Source of the DNA: Roseibium sp.
GTDB taxonomy: Bacteria > Pseudomonadota > Alphaproteobacteria > Rhizobiales > Stappiaceae
Reading direction: 5' to 3'
Assembly (NCBI RefSeq): GCF_025698965.1
Contig: NZ_JAILWL010000005.1
Coordinates: 1-37,108, forward strand
Length of the DNA stretch: 37,108 nucleotides
Shown: one piece after another, positions 8,952 through 17,464 of the stretch
Layout: each line of letters opens with the position of its first letter
How positions within the stretch are numbered: position 1 is the stretch's first letter
Made by a program: the position numbers and the translations under genes
Notes under the pieces: model-generated
Seen by the model: only the letters and a program-made list of their open reading frames with translations
What the model was told of the DNA's origin: nothing
The model's database searches: none

Positions 8952-10100
8952 ATGGCATTCTTGGAAAAAAACATTGCGCCAGAGATGCAACTGGAGGCGG
9001 ATGGGTCCGATCATCAGTTCCTTGCGCTCTCGGGAGACTGGACCGTCAGCACCATCGGGGATGCGGAAACCGAGCTCGGCAAACTGGATCTTGCCAAGGA
9101 CAGGCTGACCTGCATCGACGTTTCAAAGATCGAACATCTGGACACAAGTGGCGCGTGGCTCATCCACCGCACACGAGGTCGCCTTGAGTTTTCAGGTCGA
9201 AAGGTCGGTCTGACTGGTGTATCGCCCGTGCGCCAGATGCTGTTCGACGAGATCGAACAGCACCATCCGCCAAGCTACAAGCCGGAACGAAACGGATTTT
9301 CGATCGCCGGTTTCCTGGAGGCGACCGGCCGGCAGATGGTGGACGTTTACAAAGACGGCCTGGCGATGCTGCATATTCTCGGCTCGCTGGGGCTTGTCAT
9401 GTCCACGGTGCTGCTGCAACCAAAGCGTCTGCGCAGTATTTCGATCGCCGTGCAGTTCGACAAGAGTTGCATCGGAGCTGTGCCGATCGTCGCTCTGATG
9501 AGTTTCCTGATCGGCGCAATCATTTCCCAGCAAGGCGGCTTTTATCTCAAGCAGTTTGGCGCCGACATCTTTGTTGTCGACCTTGCCGGTATTCTGGTCC
9601 TGCGGGAAATCGGGGTGATTCTGACGGCGATCATGGTCGCCGGTCGATCCGGGTCGGCCTTCACGGCGGAACTCGGATCCATGCGCATGCAGGAAGAGAT
9701 AGACGCATTGCATGTGATCGGTCTGAGCGTGACGGAAGTCCTTGTGCTTCCGCGTATTTTAGCGCTCATGATCGCGTTGCCGATCCTCACGTTTATCGCG
9801 GATATTGCGGCTCTTTTCGGGTCTGGTCTGATTACCTGGGCATATCTGGATATTCCACCGGCTGCCTTTCTGACACAGCTTCAGGCTGCCATTACGATGG
9901 AAACGCTGGTTGTCGGGCTTGTAAAGGCACCATTCATGGCCCTGATCGTGGGATTGATCGCCTGCGTGGAAGGGTTGAAAGTGGAAGGGTCGTCCGAATC
10001 TCTCGGCCGTCACACCACCATGTCCGTCGTGAAGGCGATCTTCCTGGTGATTGTCGTGGACGGTATTTTCGCGGTGTTTTTTGCCGCCATCGGAGTGTGA
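8952..10100 (+). CDS. mlaE: STAS-MlaE fusion, permease of Mla-type phospholipid ABC transporter
   Basis: The 382-residue product has an N-terminal STAS domain (about 15-105) with LDTSGAW at 63-69, comparable to MlaB, fused to an MlaE permease (about 120-382). The permease hallmark LREIGVILTAIMVAGRSGSA is at 217-236, followed by AELGSMRMQEEIDAL. Five or six membrane helices are visible. In E. coli MlaB and MlaE are separate proteins; here the regulatory STAS part is covalently attached and no separate mlaB is nearby. The protein should sit in the inner membrane and pass lipid between the membrane and the MCE protein encoded two genes downstream. It is the first gene of a four-gene operon (8-bp gap to mlaF). 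Confidence 0.93.
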   Translation: MAFLEKNIAPEMQLEADGSDHQFLALSGDWTVSTIGDAETELGKLDLAKDRLTCIDVSKIEHLDTSGAWLIHRTRGRLEFSGRKVGLTGVSPVRQMLFDEIEQHHPPSYKPERNGFSIAGFLEATGRQMVDVYKDGLAMLHILGSLGLVMSTVLLQPKRLRSISIAVQFDKSCIGAVPIVALMSFLIGAIISQQGGFYLKQFGADIFVVDLAGILVLREIGVILTAIMVAGRSGSAFTAELGSMRMQEEIDALHVIGLSVTEVLVLPRILALMIALPILTFIADIAALFGSGLITWAYLDIPPAAFLTQLQAAITMETLVVGLVKAPFMALIVGLIACVEGLKVEGSSESLGRHTTMSVVKAIFLVIVVDGIFAVFFAAIGV

Positions 10101-10108
10101 TCTTCTTT

Positions 10109-10918
10109 ATGGCATTGACCGAAACCCAAGACATTGCAGATCACGCCGCTTCAACGGCCGACGGTTCGGAAAACGTGCTTTCGGTGCGCGATGTCACGGT
10201 CGGGTTCGGCAGCAAAATCATCCTTCAGGATCTCAGCCTGGATGTGCGCCGTGGAGAAGTTCTCGGGTTTGTCGGTGGGTCCGGTACCGGTAAATCGGTG
10301 TTGATGCGCACGATTCTCGGGCTGACACCCAAACGATCCGGGTCGATTTCGGTTTTCGGACATGATTTGTCGACCGCCAACGCCCAGGAGCGCAAGGCGA
10401 TCGAACGCCGTTGGGGTGTCCTGTTTCAGCAAGGTGCCTTGTTTTCTTCGCTGACGGTCAAGCAGAATATTCAGGTGCCGATGCGCGAGTACCTGAATCT
10501 GTCGCCCGAGCTGATGGATGAGCTGGCGACATTGAAGCTTGAACTGGTGGGCCTACCTCAGGATGCTGCGGACAAACTGCCTGCGGAACTCTCCGGCGGC
10601 ATGGTCAAGCGAGCGAGCCTGGCGCGCGCACTTGCACTGGACCCGGATTTGGTGTTTCTGGACGAGCCGACCTCAGGGCTCGACCCGATCGGGGCGGCAG
10701 CCTTTGATTCGCTGATTGCAAATCTCAGTTCGACCCTTGGATTGACCGTCTATATGGTCACACATGATCTCGATAGCCTGCATTCTATCTGCGATCGCAT
10801 TGCAGTTCTTGGGAATAAGCGTGTTCTGGCCATCGGAACACTGGATGAAATGATGAAAAACGACGATCCCTGGATTAAATCTTATTTCAGGGGTGAACGG
10901 GCAATGCGCCGAGTATAG
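10109..10918 (+). CDS. mlaF: ATPase of Mla-type phospholipid ABC transporter
   Basis: The 269-residue product is a complete ABC ATPase: Walker A GGSGTGKS at 56-63, Q-loop around FQQGALFS (106-113), signature LSGGM at 161-165, Walker B LVFLDEP at 181-187 and switch H219 in VTHD. LSGGMVKRASLARAL and the Q-loop sequence are typical of MlaF/TtgA-type ATPases rather than nutrient importers. The ATG at 10109 starts 8 bp after the mlaE stop, with GGAG inside the end of mlaE. The 20-residue N-terminal extension before the ABC core is somewhat long but not unusual. It powers the transporter from the cytoplasm. Confidence 0.95.
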   Translation: MALTETQDIADHAASTADGSENVLSVRDVTVGFGSKIILQDLSLDVRRGEVLGFVGGSGTGKSVLMRTILGLTPKRSGSISVFGHDLSTANAQERKAIERRWGVLFQQGALFSSLTVKQNIQVPMREYLNLSPELMDELATLKLELVGLPQDAADKLPAELSGGMVKRASLARALALDPDLVFLDEPTSGLDPIGAAAFDSLIANLSSTLGLTVYMVTHDLDSLHSICDRIAVLGNKRVLAIGTLDEMMKNDDPWIKSYFRGERAMRRV

Positions 10919-10928
10919 GTTGGACTGA

Positions 10929-12929
10929 ATGGAAACCCGCGCGAATTACATTCTGATCGGTGCTTTCATGGTAGCCATCCTGATCGGCGCTTTCGGCTTC
11001 GTGTACTGGCTCGCCGTGACAGCTGAATCCCGTCAGAATGTGCCGCTCAAGATCGTCTATCCCGGACCGGTGACAGGACTTCCCGTCGGTGGCCAGGTGC
11101 TGTTCAACGGTATCAAGGTCGGCGATGTCAAATCGCTGGATTTTGCGCCGGACGACCCGACCAAGGTTGTGGCAACGGTCGGCATCAAGCCAAGCACTCC
11201 CTTGCGCAAAGATACCAAGGCCACTTTGAATTTCACTGGTCTGACGGGCGTTGCCTATGTTGATCTGAGCGGAGGCACCTCTTCGTCGCCGTTGCTGCTT
11301 AGCGCAGATAGCGAAAATGGCGCAGTTCCTGTCATTTATGCGGAGCGGTCGTTTTTCGACGACATTGTCGACGGGGCGCGAGATGTATTGAAACGTGCGG
11401 ATTCGACGATGAAAACCATTGATGATCTGCTCAAGGACAATGGGCCGGTCATTACCAAGACACTTGGCAACGTCGAGACATTTTCCGCTGCTCTGGCGGC
11501 GAACTCCGATGGGGTGAAGGACTTCATGGCCAGCATCGGCAAGGCATCGGAGGCTTTTTCCAGCCTGTCCGGTCGTCTTGAAAAGCTGGTTGATCAAGGG
11601 GAACGGCTTCTGGCCGCAGTCCCGTCAGACAAGGTCACTGCAATCGTCGATGACCTGCAGAAATTTTCCGCCAGCCTGGGAGATGCGAGCAACGACATCG
11701 ATCTTCTGATGTCGGATGCCCAGAATGCAGCGAAGGAACTCGAAGACTTCACCAAACGGCTGAATGACGGTCTCGGACATGTTCAGAACATTGTCAAAGC
11801 TGTGAAGCCAGAAGACGTTGAAGAAGTCATGAAGGGAGCGTCGGCTCTGGGTGAGGTTCTTCAGAAACGTTCGGGCGACATTGAAAAACTGATTACCGCA
11901 ACCAGCGAAACCATGCAGAACGTCAATGACATTGTCGAAACGGTTCAGCAGCGCGAAGGTGCAATCTCCGACATTCTGGATGGCAGTCGGGAAGTGGTGT
12001 TAAAAGTCGATGCCATCATGAGCCGTGGTGTCGAAATTGCCGCGGCCATTGATCCGTTGCAGATCGAACAGGTTGTTGCCTCCGTCGACAGTTTCACAGC
12101 CGGTCTTAACGTGTCTCTTCTGCGCGTCGATGAATTCCTGGCAAGCGTTGATCCGCAGCGTGTCGGCAGTGCGGTAGACGGTGTCGCCGATATCATCGAC
12201 AATCTGAACAATCAGCAGGGCGAGATCAACGAGATCATCGCCTCAACCAAATCGACGGTTCAGAATTTCGAAGCGGTGTCGGCGACCGTTCGTGGACAGG
12301 ATGACCGGATTGCGGCCCTGATCACGGATGTTCAGGCCGCAGCAGAGCGCTTTGCTGAAACGCTGCAGACGGCGGATGATCTGTTGAAGGCCGTCGATCC
12401 TGAAAAAGTCGCCAACATTGTCGGATCTGTCGAAACCGCGGCATCCGGTCTTGCCGATCAGCAGGACGGTATTCCGGCGATCCTTCAGAGTGCGCGCCAG
12501 GCTGCCGACAATGTTCAGGAGATGACGGACAATCTTTCCAAACGGACACCGGATGTTGACCAGATCATAACCGATGCCAAGCAGATGACGGCAACGTTGA
12601 ACGCAACCTCTGTACGTGTCGAAAGCCTGGTCGAAAAAGTGTCGACCATGGTGGATGGCGACGGCGAAGGCCTGATCAAGGAAGCAACGCTTGCCGCACA
12701 GGCGATCCGGAAGGTGGCGGTGGCCTTCGAGAGCCGTGCAGATTCCATTGCCGGAGGGCTGTCCAAATTCGCAACGCAAGGATCGGCCGACCTGACGGCG
12801 AGCCTGGCCCAGTTCAACCGGACGCTTATCTCGATCCAGCGCGCGGTCGAAAGCTTTGAACGCAGCCCGAATCGGGTGATCTTCGGCGGTGAAGATGTAC
12901 CGACTTATTCCGGCGGACGGCGGCGGTGA
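10929..12929 (+). CDS. mlaD: Very long MlaD/MCE-domain protein with helical repeat tail
   Basis: The 666-residue product has an N-terminal membrane anchor (about 8-30) and one MCE domain (about 37-115, with NFTGLTGVAYVDLSGG at 101-116). A roughly 530-residue helical region follows. E. coli MlaD is only 183 residues. The tail contains five spaced segments of the form A/S-V/I-x-P/S-x-x-V/I (about 230, 291, 373, 406, 488) set in predicted coiled coil. A long helical tail recalls PqiB/LetB or Mce-type tunnels, but those have several MCE domains or a needle, so the tail could form an extended periplasmic tube; that is inference. It ends in GGRRR. It follows mlaF by 10 bp and should bind lipid in the periplasm. 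Confidence 0.9.
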   Translation: METRANYILIGAFMVAILIGAFGFVYWLAVTAESRQNVPLKIVYPGPVTGLPVGGQVLFNGIKVGDVKSLDFAPDDPTKVVATVGIKPSTPLRKDTKATLNFTGLTGVAYVDLSGGTSSSPLLLSADSENGAVPVIYAERSFFDDIVDGARDVLKRADSTMKTIDDLLKDNGPVITKTLGNVETFSAALAANSDGVKDFMASIGKASEAFSSLSGRLEKLVDQGERLLAAVPSDKVTAIVDDLQKFSASLGDASNDIDLLMSDAQNAAKELEDFTKRLNDGLGHVQNIVKAVKPEDVEEVMKGASALGEVLQKRSGDIEKLITATSETMQNVNDIVETVQQREGAISDILDGSREVVLKVDAIMSRGVEIAAAIDPLQIEQVVASVDSFTAGLNVSLLRVDEFLASVDPQRVGSAVDGVADIIDNLNNQQGEINEIIASTKSTVQNFEAVSATVRGQDDRIAALITDVQAAAERFAETLQTADDLLKAVDPEKVANIVGSVETAASGLADQQDGIPAILQSARQAADNVQEMTDNLSKRTPDVDQIITDAKQMTATLNATSVRVESLVEKVSTMVDGDGEGLIKEATLAAQAIRKVAVAFESRADSIAGGLSKFATQGSADLTASLAQFNRTLISIQRAVESFERSPNRVIFGGEDVPTYSGGRRR

Positions 12930-12958
12930 TTGAAATGAGTTGTTGGGGGTAGGGGCGA

Positions 12959-13564
12959 ATGACGAAGGCAACCACAGGCATGACCCGCAGGGGCGTCTTG
13001 AGCGCTCTCGGGCTTGGCGTGATGGTCTCCGCTTGCACCAGTGCGACACCCTCGGCCTATTACAGCCTGGGGGCTGCGGATGTCGGTGGCCTGCAGGGTC
13101 GATCCAGCCGGGTTCAGGTCCTTGTTGCACCACCGCGCGCTCTCAAGGCACTCGACACAAGCTATATTGCGGTCGTCGACCGTGGACCGGTCTACAGCTA
13201 CTTCCCCAAATCGGCCTGGGCCGACACACTTCCGAATGTTGTTCAGGCGAAACTTCAGGAAACGTTGCAGAACACAGGACGCTTGCGTGGTGTCGGTTTG
13301 CCGGGTGATGGGCTTTTGATCGACTACCAGCTTCAGACCGAAATCCGCGCGTTTGAACTTCAGGTCGGGGGTGCCAGTCGCGGTGTCGTCGAGATTTCCG
13401 CAAGGGTTGTCAACGACCGCAATGGCCGCACCGTCGCGACCAAGGTGTTCCGGGCCGAAACACCTGCGGGCAGCACATCTGTCGAGAAGGCTGTTGAGGC
13501 GATGAACGCTTCAGCCGACCGTGTTTTTGCGGAAATGGCCGCGTGGACGATCCAGAACGTTTGA
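12959..13564 (+). CDS. ABC-type transport auxiliary lipoprotein (PqiC-like)
   Basis: The 201-residue product starts with a twin-arginine-like RRGVLSALGLG (10-20) and a lipobox VSAC ending at C26, so it is probably a lipoprotein, perhaps Tat exported. The mature part has YYSLGAAD and the VLVAPPRALKALDTSYIAV stretch that resembles the family of ABC-transport auxiliary lipoproteins (PqiC/YmbA). It is the last gene of the mla operon, 29 bp after mlaD, with G-rich ribosome-binding sequence before ATG 12959; the ATG at 12980 is an alternative. It likely anchors the outer-membrane side of the lipid pathway. It is convergent with the TRAP operon (28-bp gap). Confidence 0.85.
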   Translation: MTKATTGMTRRGVLSALGLGVMVSACTSATPSAYYSLGAADVGGLQGRSSRVQVLVAPPRALKALDTSYIAVVDRGPVYSYFPKSAWADTLPNVVQAKLQETLQNTGRLRGVGLPGDGLLIDYQLQTEIRAFELQVGGASRGVVEISARVVNDRNGRTVATKVFRAETPAGSTSVEKAVEAMNASADRVFAEMAAWTIQNV

Positions 13565-13592
13565 GGCGTTCCGGACCTATCCTGGCATTTAA

Positions 13593-14900
13593 TCAGATCA
13601 ACATCAGTGACAGCGCCGGAACTGCGATCAGCAGGGCCAGCCTGAGGATGTCTGCCACCCAGAAGGGGACAATGCCGGCGAACATGGTTCTGAGAGGCAC
13701 GTCGGTCAGAACCGAGCGCAGAACGAAGACATTCAGGCCGATCGGTGGGGAGATCAGGCTGATCTCGGTCACCACCACCACCACGATCCCGAACCAGATC
13801 AGAACCATTTCCGGATCGCTCAGGATGCCGGTGCCGAAATCAAGAGACGTCACAAGCGGAAAGAACACCGGAACGGTGAGTAGGATCATGGAGAGGCTTT
13901 CAAGCACTGCACCCAGCAGCACGTAAATCAGCACCAGAACCAGCATCACCACATACGCATTTACATCCAGCGACTGAACAAAGTTCAGAAGAGCATCAGG
14001 CACCCCGGCATAGCTGATGAAGTTGGAAAAGACTTCAGCGCCGATGATGATGGCAAAGATCATCGCTGTCGTGCGGGCGCAGTTGAGCCCGGCTGTAAAC
14101 AGTTTCTTGAAAGTCAGACCGCCGGATGCGAATGCGATTACAAGGGCGGTCGCCGCGCCGATCCCGGCTGCCTCGGTCGGCGTGAAGAAGCCGCCATAGA
14201 TACCGACCATGATCACGGCGAAAAGACCGACAACCGACAGAACGCCCCACAGGTCCTTTCTTTCCAAAGGAATGTCTTCATGATCCGTAGGGGCAAGGGA
14301 TGGTTTGAAAAGGACCGTAACGTAAACGGCTGCAAGATAGAACAGGACCCCGAGCAGACCGGGAATGATGCCGGCAATGAACAGTTTGCCGATATCTGCT
14401 TCGGTCAGAAGGCCATAGATGATCAATATGACGCTCGGCGGGATCAGAATGCCCAGGGTACCGCCGGCGGCGATCGAACCGGTTGCCAGACTGTCCGCGT
14501 AACCGGCCTTGCGCATCGACGGCATGGCCACCTTGGACATGGTTGCGGCTGTTGCCAGCGACGAGCCGCAGACCGCGGAAAACCCGCCACAGGCGACGAT
14601 TGAAGCCATGGCAAGACCGCCCGGCAGGCGATGCAGCATGCGATGCGCAGTGCTGAAAAGCGACTGACTGACACCAGAGATTGTCAGGAGATTACCCATC
14701 AGGATGAATAGCGGAATAACCGACAGGGTGAAGGACAAGCCGGTGTCGAATGCAGCATTGCCAAGCAGGTTCAACGCGGCGTTCCAGTTGCGCAAAGCCG
14801 CAAAGCCGGCAGTTCCGACTATAATCATTGCGACAGCGATGGGGACGCGCAGCAACACCAGGGCGAACAGCGCAACAAAACCAATCAGAGCTTCCAGCAC
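13593..14900 (-). CDS. TRAP transporter large permease (DctM family)
   Basis: The 435-residue product is a very hydrophobic protein with about 12 membrane helices and the DctM signatures GGTLGILIPPSVILIIYG (about 146-163), GFFTPTEAAGIGAA (about 237-250) and LISPPIGLNVFV (about 385-396). TRAP large subunits use the sodium gradient in an elevator mechanism to import organic acids delivered by the periplasmic DctP. It starts with GTG at 14900, with AAGG 8 bp upstream, 3 bp after the small subunit stop. It is the last gene of the operon. Substrate is not evident from sequence. Confidence 0.95.
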   Translation of the reverse strand: MLEALIGFVALFALVLLRVPIAVAMIIVGTAGFAALRNWNAALNLLGNAAFDTGLSFTLSVIPLFILMGNLLTISGVSQSLFSTAHRMLHRLPGGLAMASIVACGGFSAVCGSSLATAATMSKVAMPSMRKAGYADSLATGSIAAGGTLGILIPPSVILIIYGLLTEADIGKLFIAGIIPGLLGVLFYLAAVYVTVLFKPSLAPTDHEDIPLERKDLWGVLSVVGLFAVIMVGIYGGFFTPTEAAGIGAATALVIAFASGGLTFKKLFTAGLNCARTTAMIFAIIIGAEVFSNFISYAGVPDALLNFVQSLDVNAYVVMLVLVLIYVLLGAVLESLSMILLTVPVFFPLVTSLDFGTGILSDPEMVLIWFGIVVVVVTEISLISPPIGLNVFVLRSVLTDVPLRTMFAGIVPFWVADILRLALLIAVPALSLMLI

Positions 14901-14903
14901 GCG

Positions 14904-15413
14904 TCAGGCCTTATTTTGGAAACGTTTAAGGGACCAGAAAATGGCCGTGATGGCCGAGATCGAAAAAGAGGCGGCTCCGAGCCATCCGATCAGATAAAGC
15001 GGAATTTCGAGTGAGTCCGTTACCTGCTCGCGCCGCTGCAGCTTGTCGGCATGCTCCAGCAGTTCAATCGCAATGATCGCAAAGACCGCAACGGTGGTGA
15101 TCCCGGCAAGTGCTGTTCCGATCCGCTTCAGAAAATGGCTTTTAAGACCATCCAGAAGCTCAACTTCGATATGTTCGCCTGCCGCCGTGGTCAGCGGGAG
15201 CGCCAGGAAAATAAGAGATGCCAGCAACAGCTGCGTGAGTTCATAGGCACCGCTGACCGGGCTGTTGAAGACATATCTGGCAATAACATCCACACATGTC
15301 AGGCCGATCATCGCAGACATTACCAGGAGACAGGCAAGACCCAGTAGAAAAGTGGCTCCGCGCCGGATCTTTGCGATCCGGCCCGAAGCTGGTTTTGAGG
15401 GGACAGGTGTCAT
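14904..15413 (-). CDS. TRAP transporter small permease (DctQ family)
   Basis: The 169-residue product has four predicted membrane helices and the family pattern CVDVIARYVFNSPVSGAYELTQ near residues 40-61, then LPLTTAAGEHIEVELLDG (about 73-90). It forms the scaffold for the DctM-type subunit. Its ATG at 15413 comes 2 bp after the DctP stop, and its own stop is 3 bp before the DctM start, so the three genes are tightly coupled. Confidence 0.93.
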   Translation of the reverse strand: MTPVPSKPASGRIAKIRRGATFLLGLACLLVMSAMIGLTCVDVIARYVFNSPVSGAYELTQLLLASLIFLALPLTTAAGEHIEVELLDGLKSHFLKRIGTALAGITTVAVFAIIAIELLEHADKLQRREQVTDSLEIPLYLIGWLGAASFSISAITAIFWSLKRFQNKA

Positions 15414-15415
15414 GA

Positions 15416-16444
15416 TCAGTTTGAAACGCCGGTCTGGGTCCGCATTTCGCTCAGCGCCGCTGCACCGTCGAACCCTGTCTCCTTGACCGCATCGGCCCAG
15501 GTGCCTTCGTGTTTGGCTGCAAGTTCCTTGATTTTCGCAAGGACGGGCTCGGGAGCGTCATAAACCTCGACTTCCTTGTCGGCGATGTAATCTGCGCCGC
15601 GCGTATCGGCCGCGTCCCAGACACCGCCTGCCAGTTCTGCCAGGGCTGCGCCGGAGACTTTTTCAATGGCCGCCTGATCTTCCGCGGACAGGCCATCCCA
15701 GATGTCTTCGTTCATGACCATGAACCAGGACGTGTTGTAGATGCCGCCGGGGACTTTCATGGAGTATTTGACATAGTCCGTGAGCTTGAACGCCTGCAGG
15801 GCTTCCATCGGGAAGGTGACCCCGTCAATAACGCCGCGGGACAGCTTTTCGTAGACTTCGCCCGGTCCCATGAACTGGGTGGTGATGCCAAGATCTTGTG
15901 ACAGGTCGGCGATGTAGCCGCCAGGCGTCCGGATTTTCAGGCCCGAGACATCTTCCGGGTTTTCGATCTTGCGCTGGTTGTTGTGGAACATGCCCGGTCC
16001 ATGGATCCAGAGGCCGAGAAGCTTGGTCCCTTCGTGTTCGCCTTGAGCATCCAGTTTACCACCGTAGACGTCCCAGTAGGCTTTGGATCCGTCGGTTGCG
16101 TTGTCTGCAATGAAAGAGAACTGGCCGATGCGCGAACGCAGGAAACGGTCATCCTTGGTAAAGGAATGCAGTCCGTAGGTGATGTCTGCAACACCGTCTG
16201 CTGCCAAATCATAGTGAGCCGGCGGCGGGCCGAGCGGTTTTGGCAGTATGCGCACGGTCACGCGGCCTTCGGTGGCTTCCTCAACCTGATCTGCCCAGGG
16301 CTGCATGACGCCGGTCACGATCGGGTGTTTCGGCGGAAGCCAGGATGACAACACCAGCTCTTCTGATGAAGCACCGGCGATCATGGTGGTCAAGGCGGTG
16401 GCAGTCAGCCCTGCCAGAATAGAAATAGACTTGATCGGTTTCAC
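15416..16444 (-). CDS. TRAP transporter substrate-binding protein (DctP family)
   Basis: The 342-residue product has a signal peptide, with cleavage likely near AGASS (about residue 27), and a DctP fold. The conserved Arg that binds the substrate carboxylate is probably R172 in GLKIRTPGG. WIHGPGMFHNN (146-156) and FMGPGEVYEKLSRGVIDG (from about 191) are family-like segments. The start is GTG at 16444, with a strong GGGAGGAG Shine-Dalgarno at 16451-16458. It is first in the TRAP operon and divergent from marR. The shared spacer holds a palindrome, so ligand import is probably controlled by that regulator. A carboxylate, perhaps aromatic, is a guess. Confidence 0.93.
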   Translation of the reverse strand: MKPIKSISILAGLTATALTTMIAGASSEELVLSSWLPPKHPIVTGVMQPWADQVEEATEGRVTVRILPKPLGPPPAHYDLAADGVADITYGLHSFTKDDRFLRSRIGQFSFIADNATDGSKAYWDVYGGKLDAQGEHEGTKLLGLWIHGPGMFHNNQRKIENPEDVSGLKIRTPGGYIADLSQDLGITTQFMGPGEVYEKLSRGVIDGVTFPMEALQAFKLTDYVKYSMKVPGGIYNTSWFMVMNEDIWDGLSAEDQAAIEKVSGAALAELAGGVWDAADTRGADYIADKEVEVYDAPEPVLAKIKELAAKHEGTWADAVKETGFDGAAALSEMRTQTGVSN

Positions 16445-16522
16445 AGTTTTCTCCTCCCATATGCCGTCTGAAAGCGGAGCATTGACTGCACAATCACGAT
16501 TTCAGAACATATTTCACGAAAA

Positions 16523-16540
16523 TAGTTGCAAATGAAACTA
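16523..16540. promoter_or_regulatory. Candidate MarR-type operator between TRAP operon and marR
   Basis: TAGTTGCA (16523-16530), AA, then TGAAACTA (16533-16540) form an 18-bp palindrome with one mismatched pair (TGCAACTA would be perfect). Length, dyad symmetry and position between divergent transporter and marR genes fit a MarR binding site. The 9-mer AATCACGAT also occurs twice in the same spacer, at 16492-16500 and 16553-16561. Confidence 0.6.
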
Positions 16541-16590
16541 AGTCAATCTTAAAATCACGATGTAACCCAAAAGAAGCAAGCTGAGATTCC

Positions 16591-17124
16591 ATGAGCAAGC
16601 CGAACCGAACGGACAACGACGTCGCTGCCAAGGGGGACCTGCCACCGAAGATCGAAGGTCACCAAGGGTCTGAATTTGTGCTTGAGAAGTTCTTTCCGTA
16701 TCTGGTGCGCGTCTTTGCAACTGATGTTTCAAATGCACTGTCAGTCGTCTATCAGCGCGATTACGGAATGATGCCCGCCGAGTGGCGGACCATGGCCATT
16801 CTTGGGGCAGCCTCCGGTGGGCTGCAGGCAACGGAGATCGTTGCCCGCTCGAGCATGGACAAGGTGGTGGTCAGCCGTGCGGTCAAGCGGATGGAAGAAA
16901 GGGGCTTTCTGAGGCGCGAGGCGAACAACGCCGATGGTCGCAGTTTTCTGTTGCAGCTCTCTGACGAGGGCAGGGCGGTCTATCAGGATCTTGCGCCAAA
17001 GCTGCTCGCGGTAGAGTGTAAAATGCTTGAGGGCCTGGGGAAGACCGAGATCTCGGAATTTCTGGCCGTGGCGCAAAGGATCAGGGACAATCTGACTGGC
17101 TCTGCCGATGACGCTGGAGTCTGA
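16591..17124 (+). CDS. MarR-family transcriptional regulator
   Basis: The 177-residue product has a central winged helix-turn-helix: TEIVARSSMDKVVVSRAVKR (81-100) is the recognition region, and a wing with the DGR motif (115-117) is followed by LQLSDEGR (121-128). Flanking helices would form the dimer. MarR proteins usually repress neighbouring genes and release DNA on binding a small, often phenolic, ligand. It diverges from the TRAP operon with a good palindrome between them, so local control and autoregulation are likely. The Shine-Dalgarno is weak (GAG about 7 bp upstream of ATG 16591). Confidence 0.92.
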   Translation: MSKPNRTDNDVAAKGDLPPKIEGHQGSEFVLEKFFPYLVRVFATDVSNALSVVYQRDYGMMPAEWRTMAILGAASGGLQATEIVARSSMDKVVVSRAVKRMEERGFLRREANNADGRSFLLQLSDEGRAVYQDLAPKLLAVECKMLEGLGKTEISEFLAVAQRIRDNLTGSADDAGV

Positions 17125-17227
17125 CCTGTGGGCCTTTCAAAGGAACGTGTTCAAGATTCCAATGTCGTGGCTCGCTCCTTGCCTGAAATTATTGTCCGTC
17201 CAGGGGACGAAGGATGCCCGAAGCAGT

Positions 17228-17279
17228 TTGCCATCCCGGACACAACGCAGCGGAGATCCGGGATCTAGAAATCCCGGCA
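17228..17279. repeat. REP-like extragenic palindromic element
   Basis: ATCCCGG (17233-17239), CCGGGAT (17258-17264) and ATCCCGG (17271-17277) give two mutually exclusive perfect 7-bp stems that share the middle arm. The sequence CGGAGATCCGGGATCTAG is of the kind found in dispersed palindromic repeats of Rhizobiales genomes. Its copy number here cannot be counted from one window. Confidence 0.5.
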
Positions 17280-17291
17280 TTGAGTTGAATT

Positions 17292-17311
17292 CGGTGTTCA
17301 CTGGAACACCG
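17292..17311. repeat. Perfect 8-bp hairpin
   Basis: CGGTGTTC (17292-17299) and GAACACCG (17304-17311) pair perfectly around an ACTG loop. It lies 168 bp after the marR stop and has no U tract, so it is either part of the neighbouring repeat or a weak end for the marR transcript. Confidence 0.5.
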
Positions 17312-17419
17312 CCTTCGCACGGGTGGCCAGATTGCAAAGAGGGCATTTCGACCACTTAAATAAAGTTCACCTGCGTTCCGGGATGGATTTCAGCCTGATC
17401 CGTGAACCGGTAGAAACAA

Positions 17420-17445
17420 AAAAGGCGGCCTCGAGGCCGCCTTTT
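17420..17445 (-). terminator. Strong rho-independent terminator of the giant gene
   Basis: AAAAGGCGGCC (17420-17430) and GGCCGCCTTTT (17435-17445) pair perfectly around a TCGA loop. On the minus strand the hairpin runs into at least six T. It begins about 20 bp after the stop at 17465. Confidence 0.85.
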
Positions 17446-17464
17446 GTCGTTCATTGCTTGCCCG

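Larger units (their letters stand above)
17125..17464. other. Gene-free region with palindromic repeats and a terminator
   Basis: These 340 bases hold no convincing gene. They contain the REP-like palindrome cluster at 17228-17279, a perfect hairpin at 17292-17311 and the terminator of the giant minus-strand gene at 17420-17445. Confidence 0.6.

Noticed and set aside
17125-17359. Possible short gene continuing from the marR 3' end
   Set aside because: The frame covers palindromic repeats, has no start signal and no protein-like pattern.
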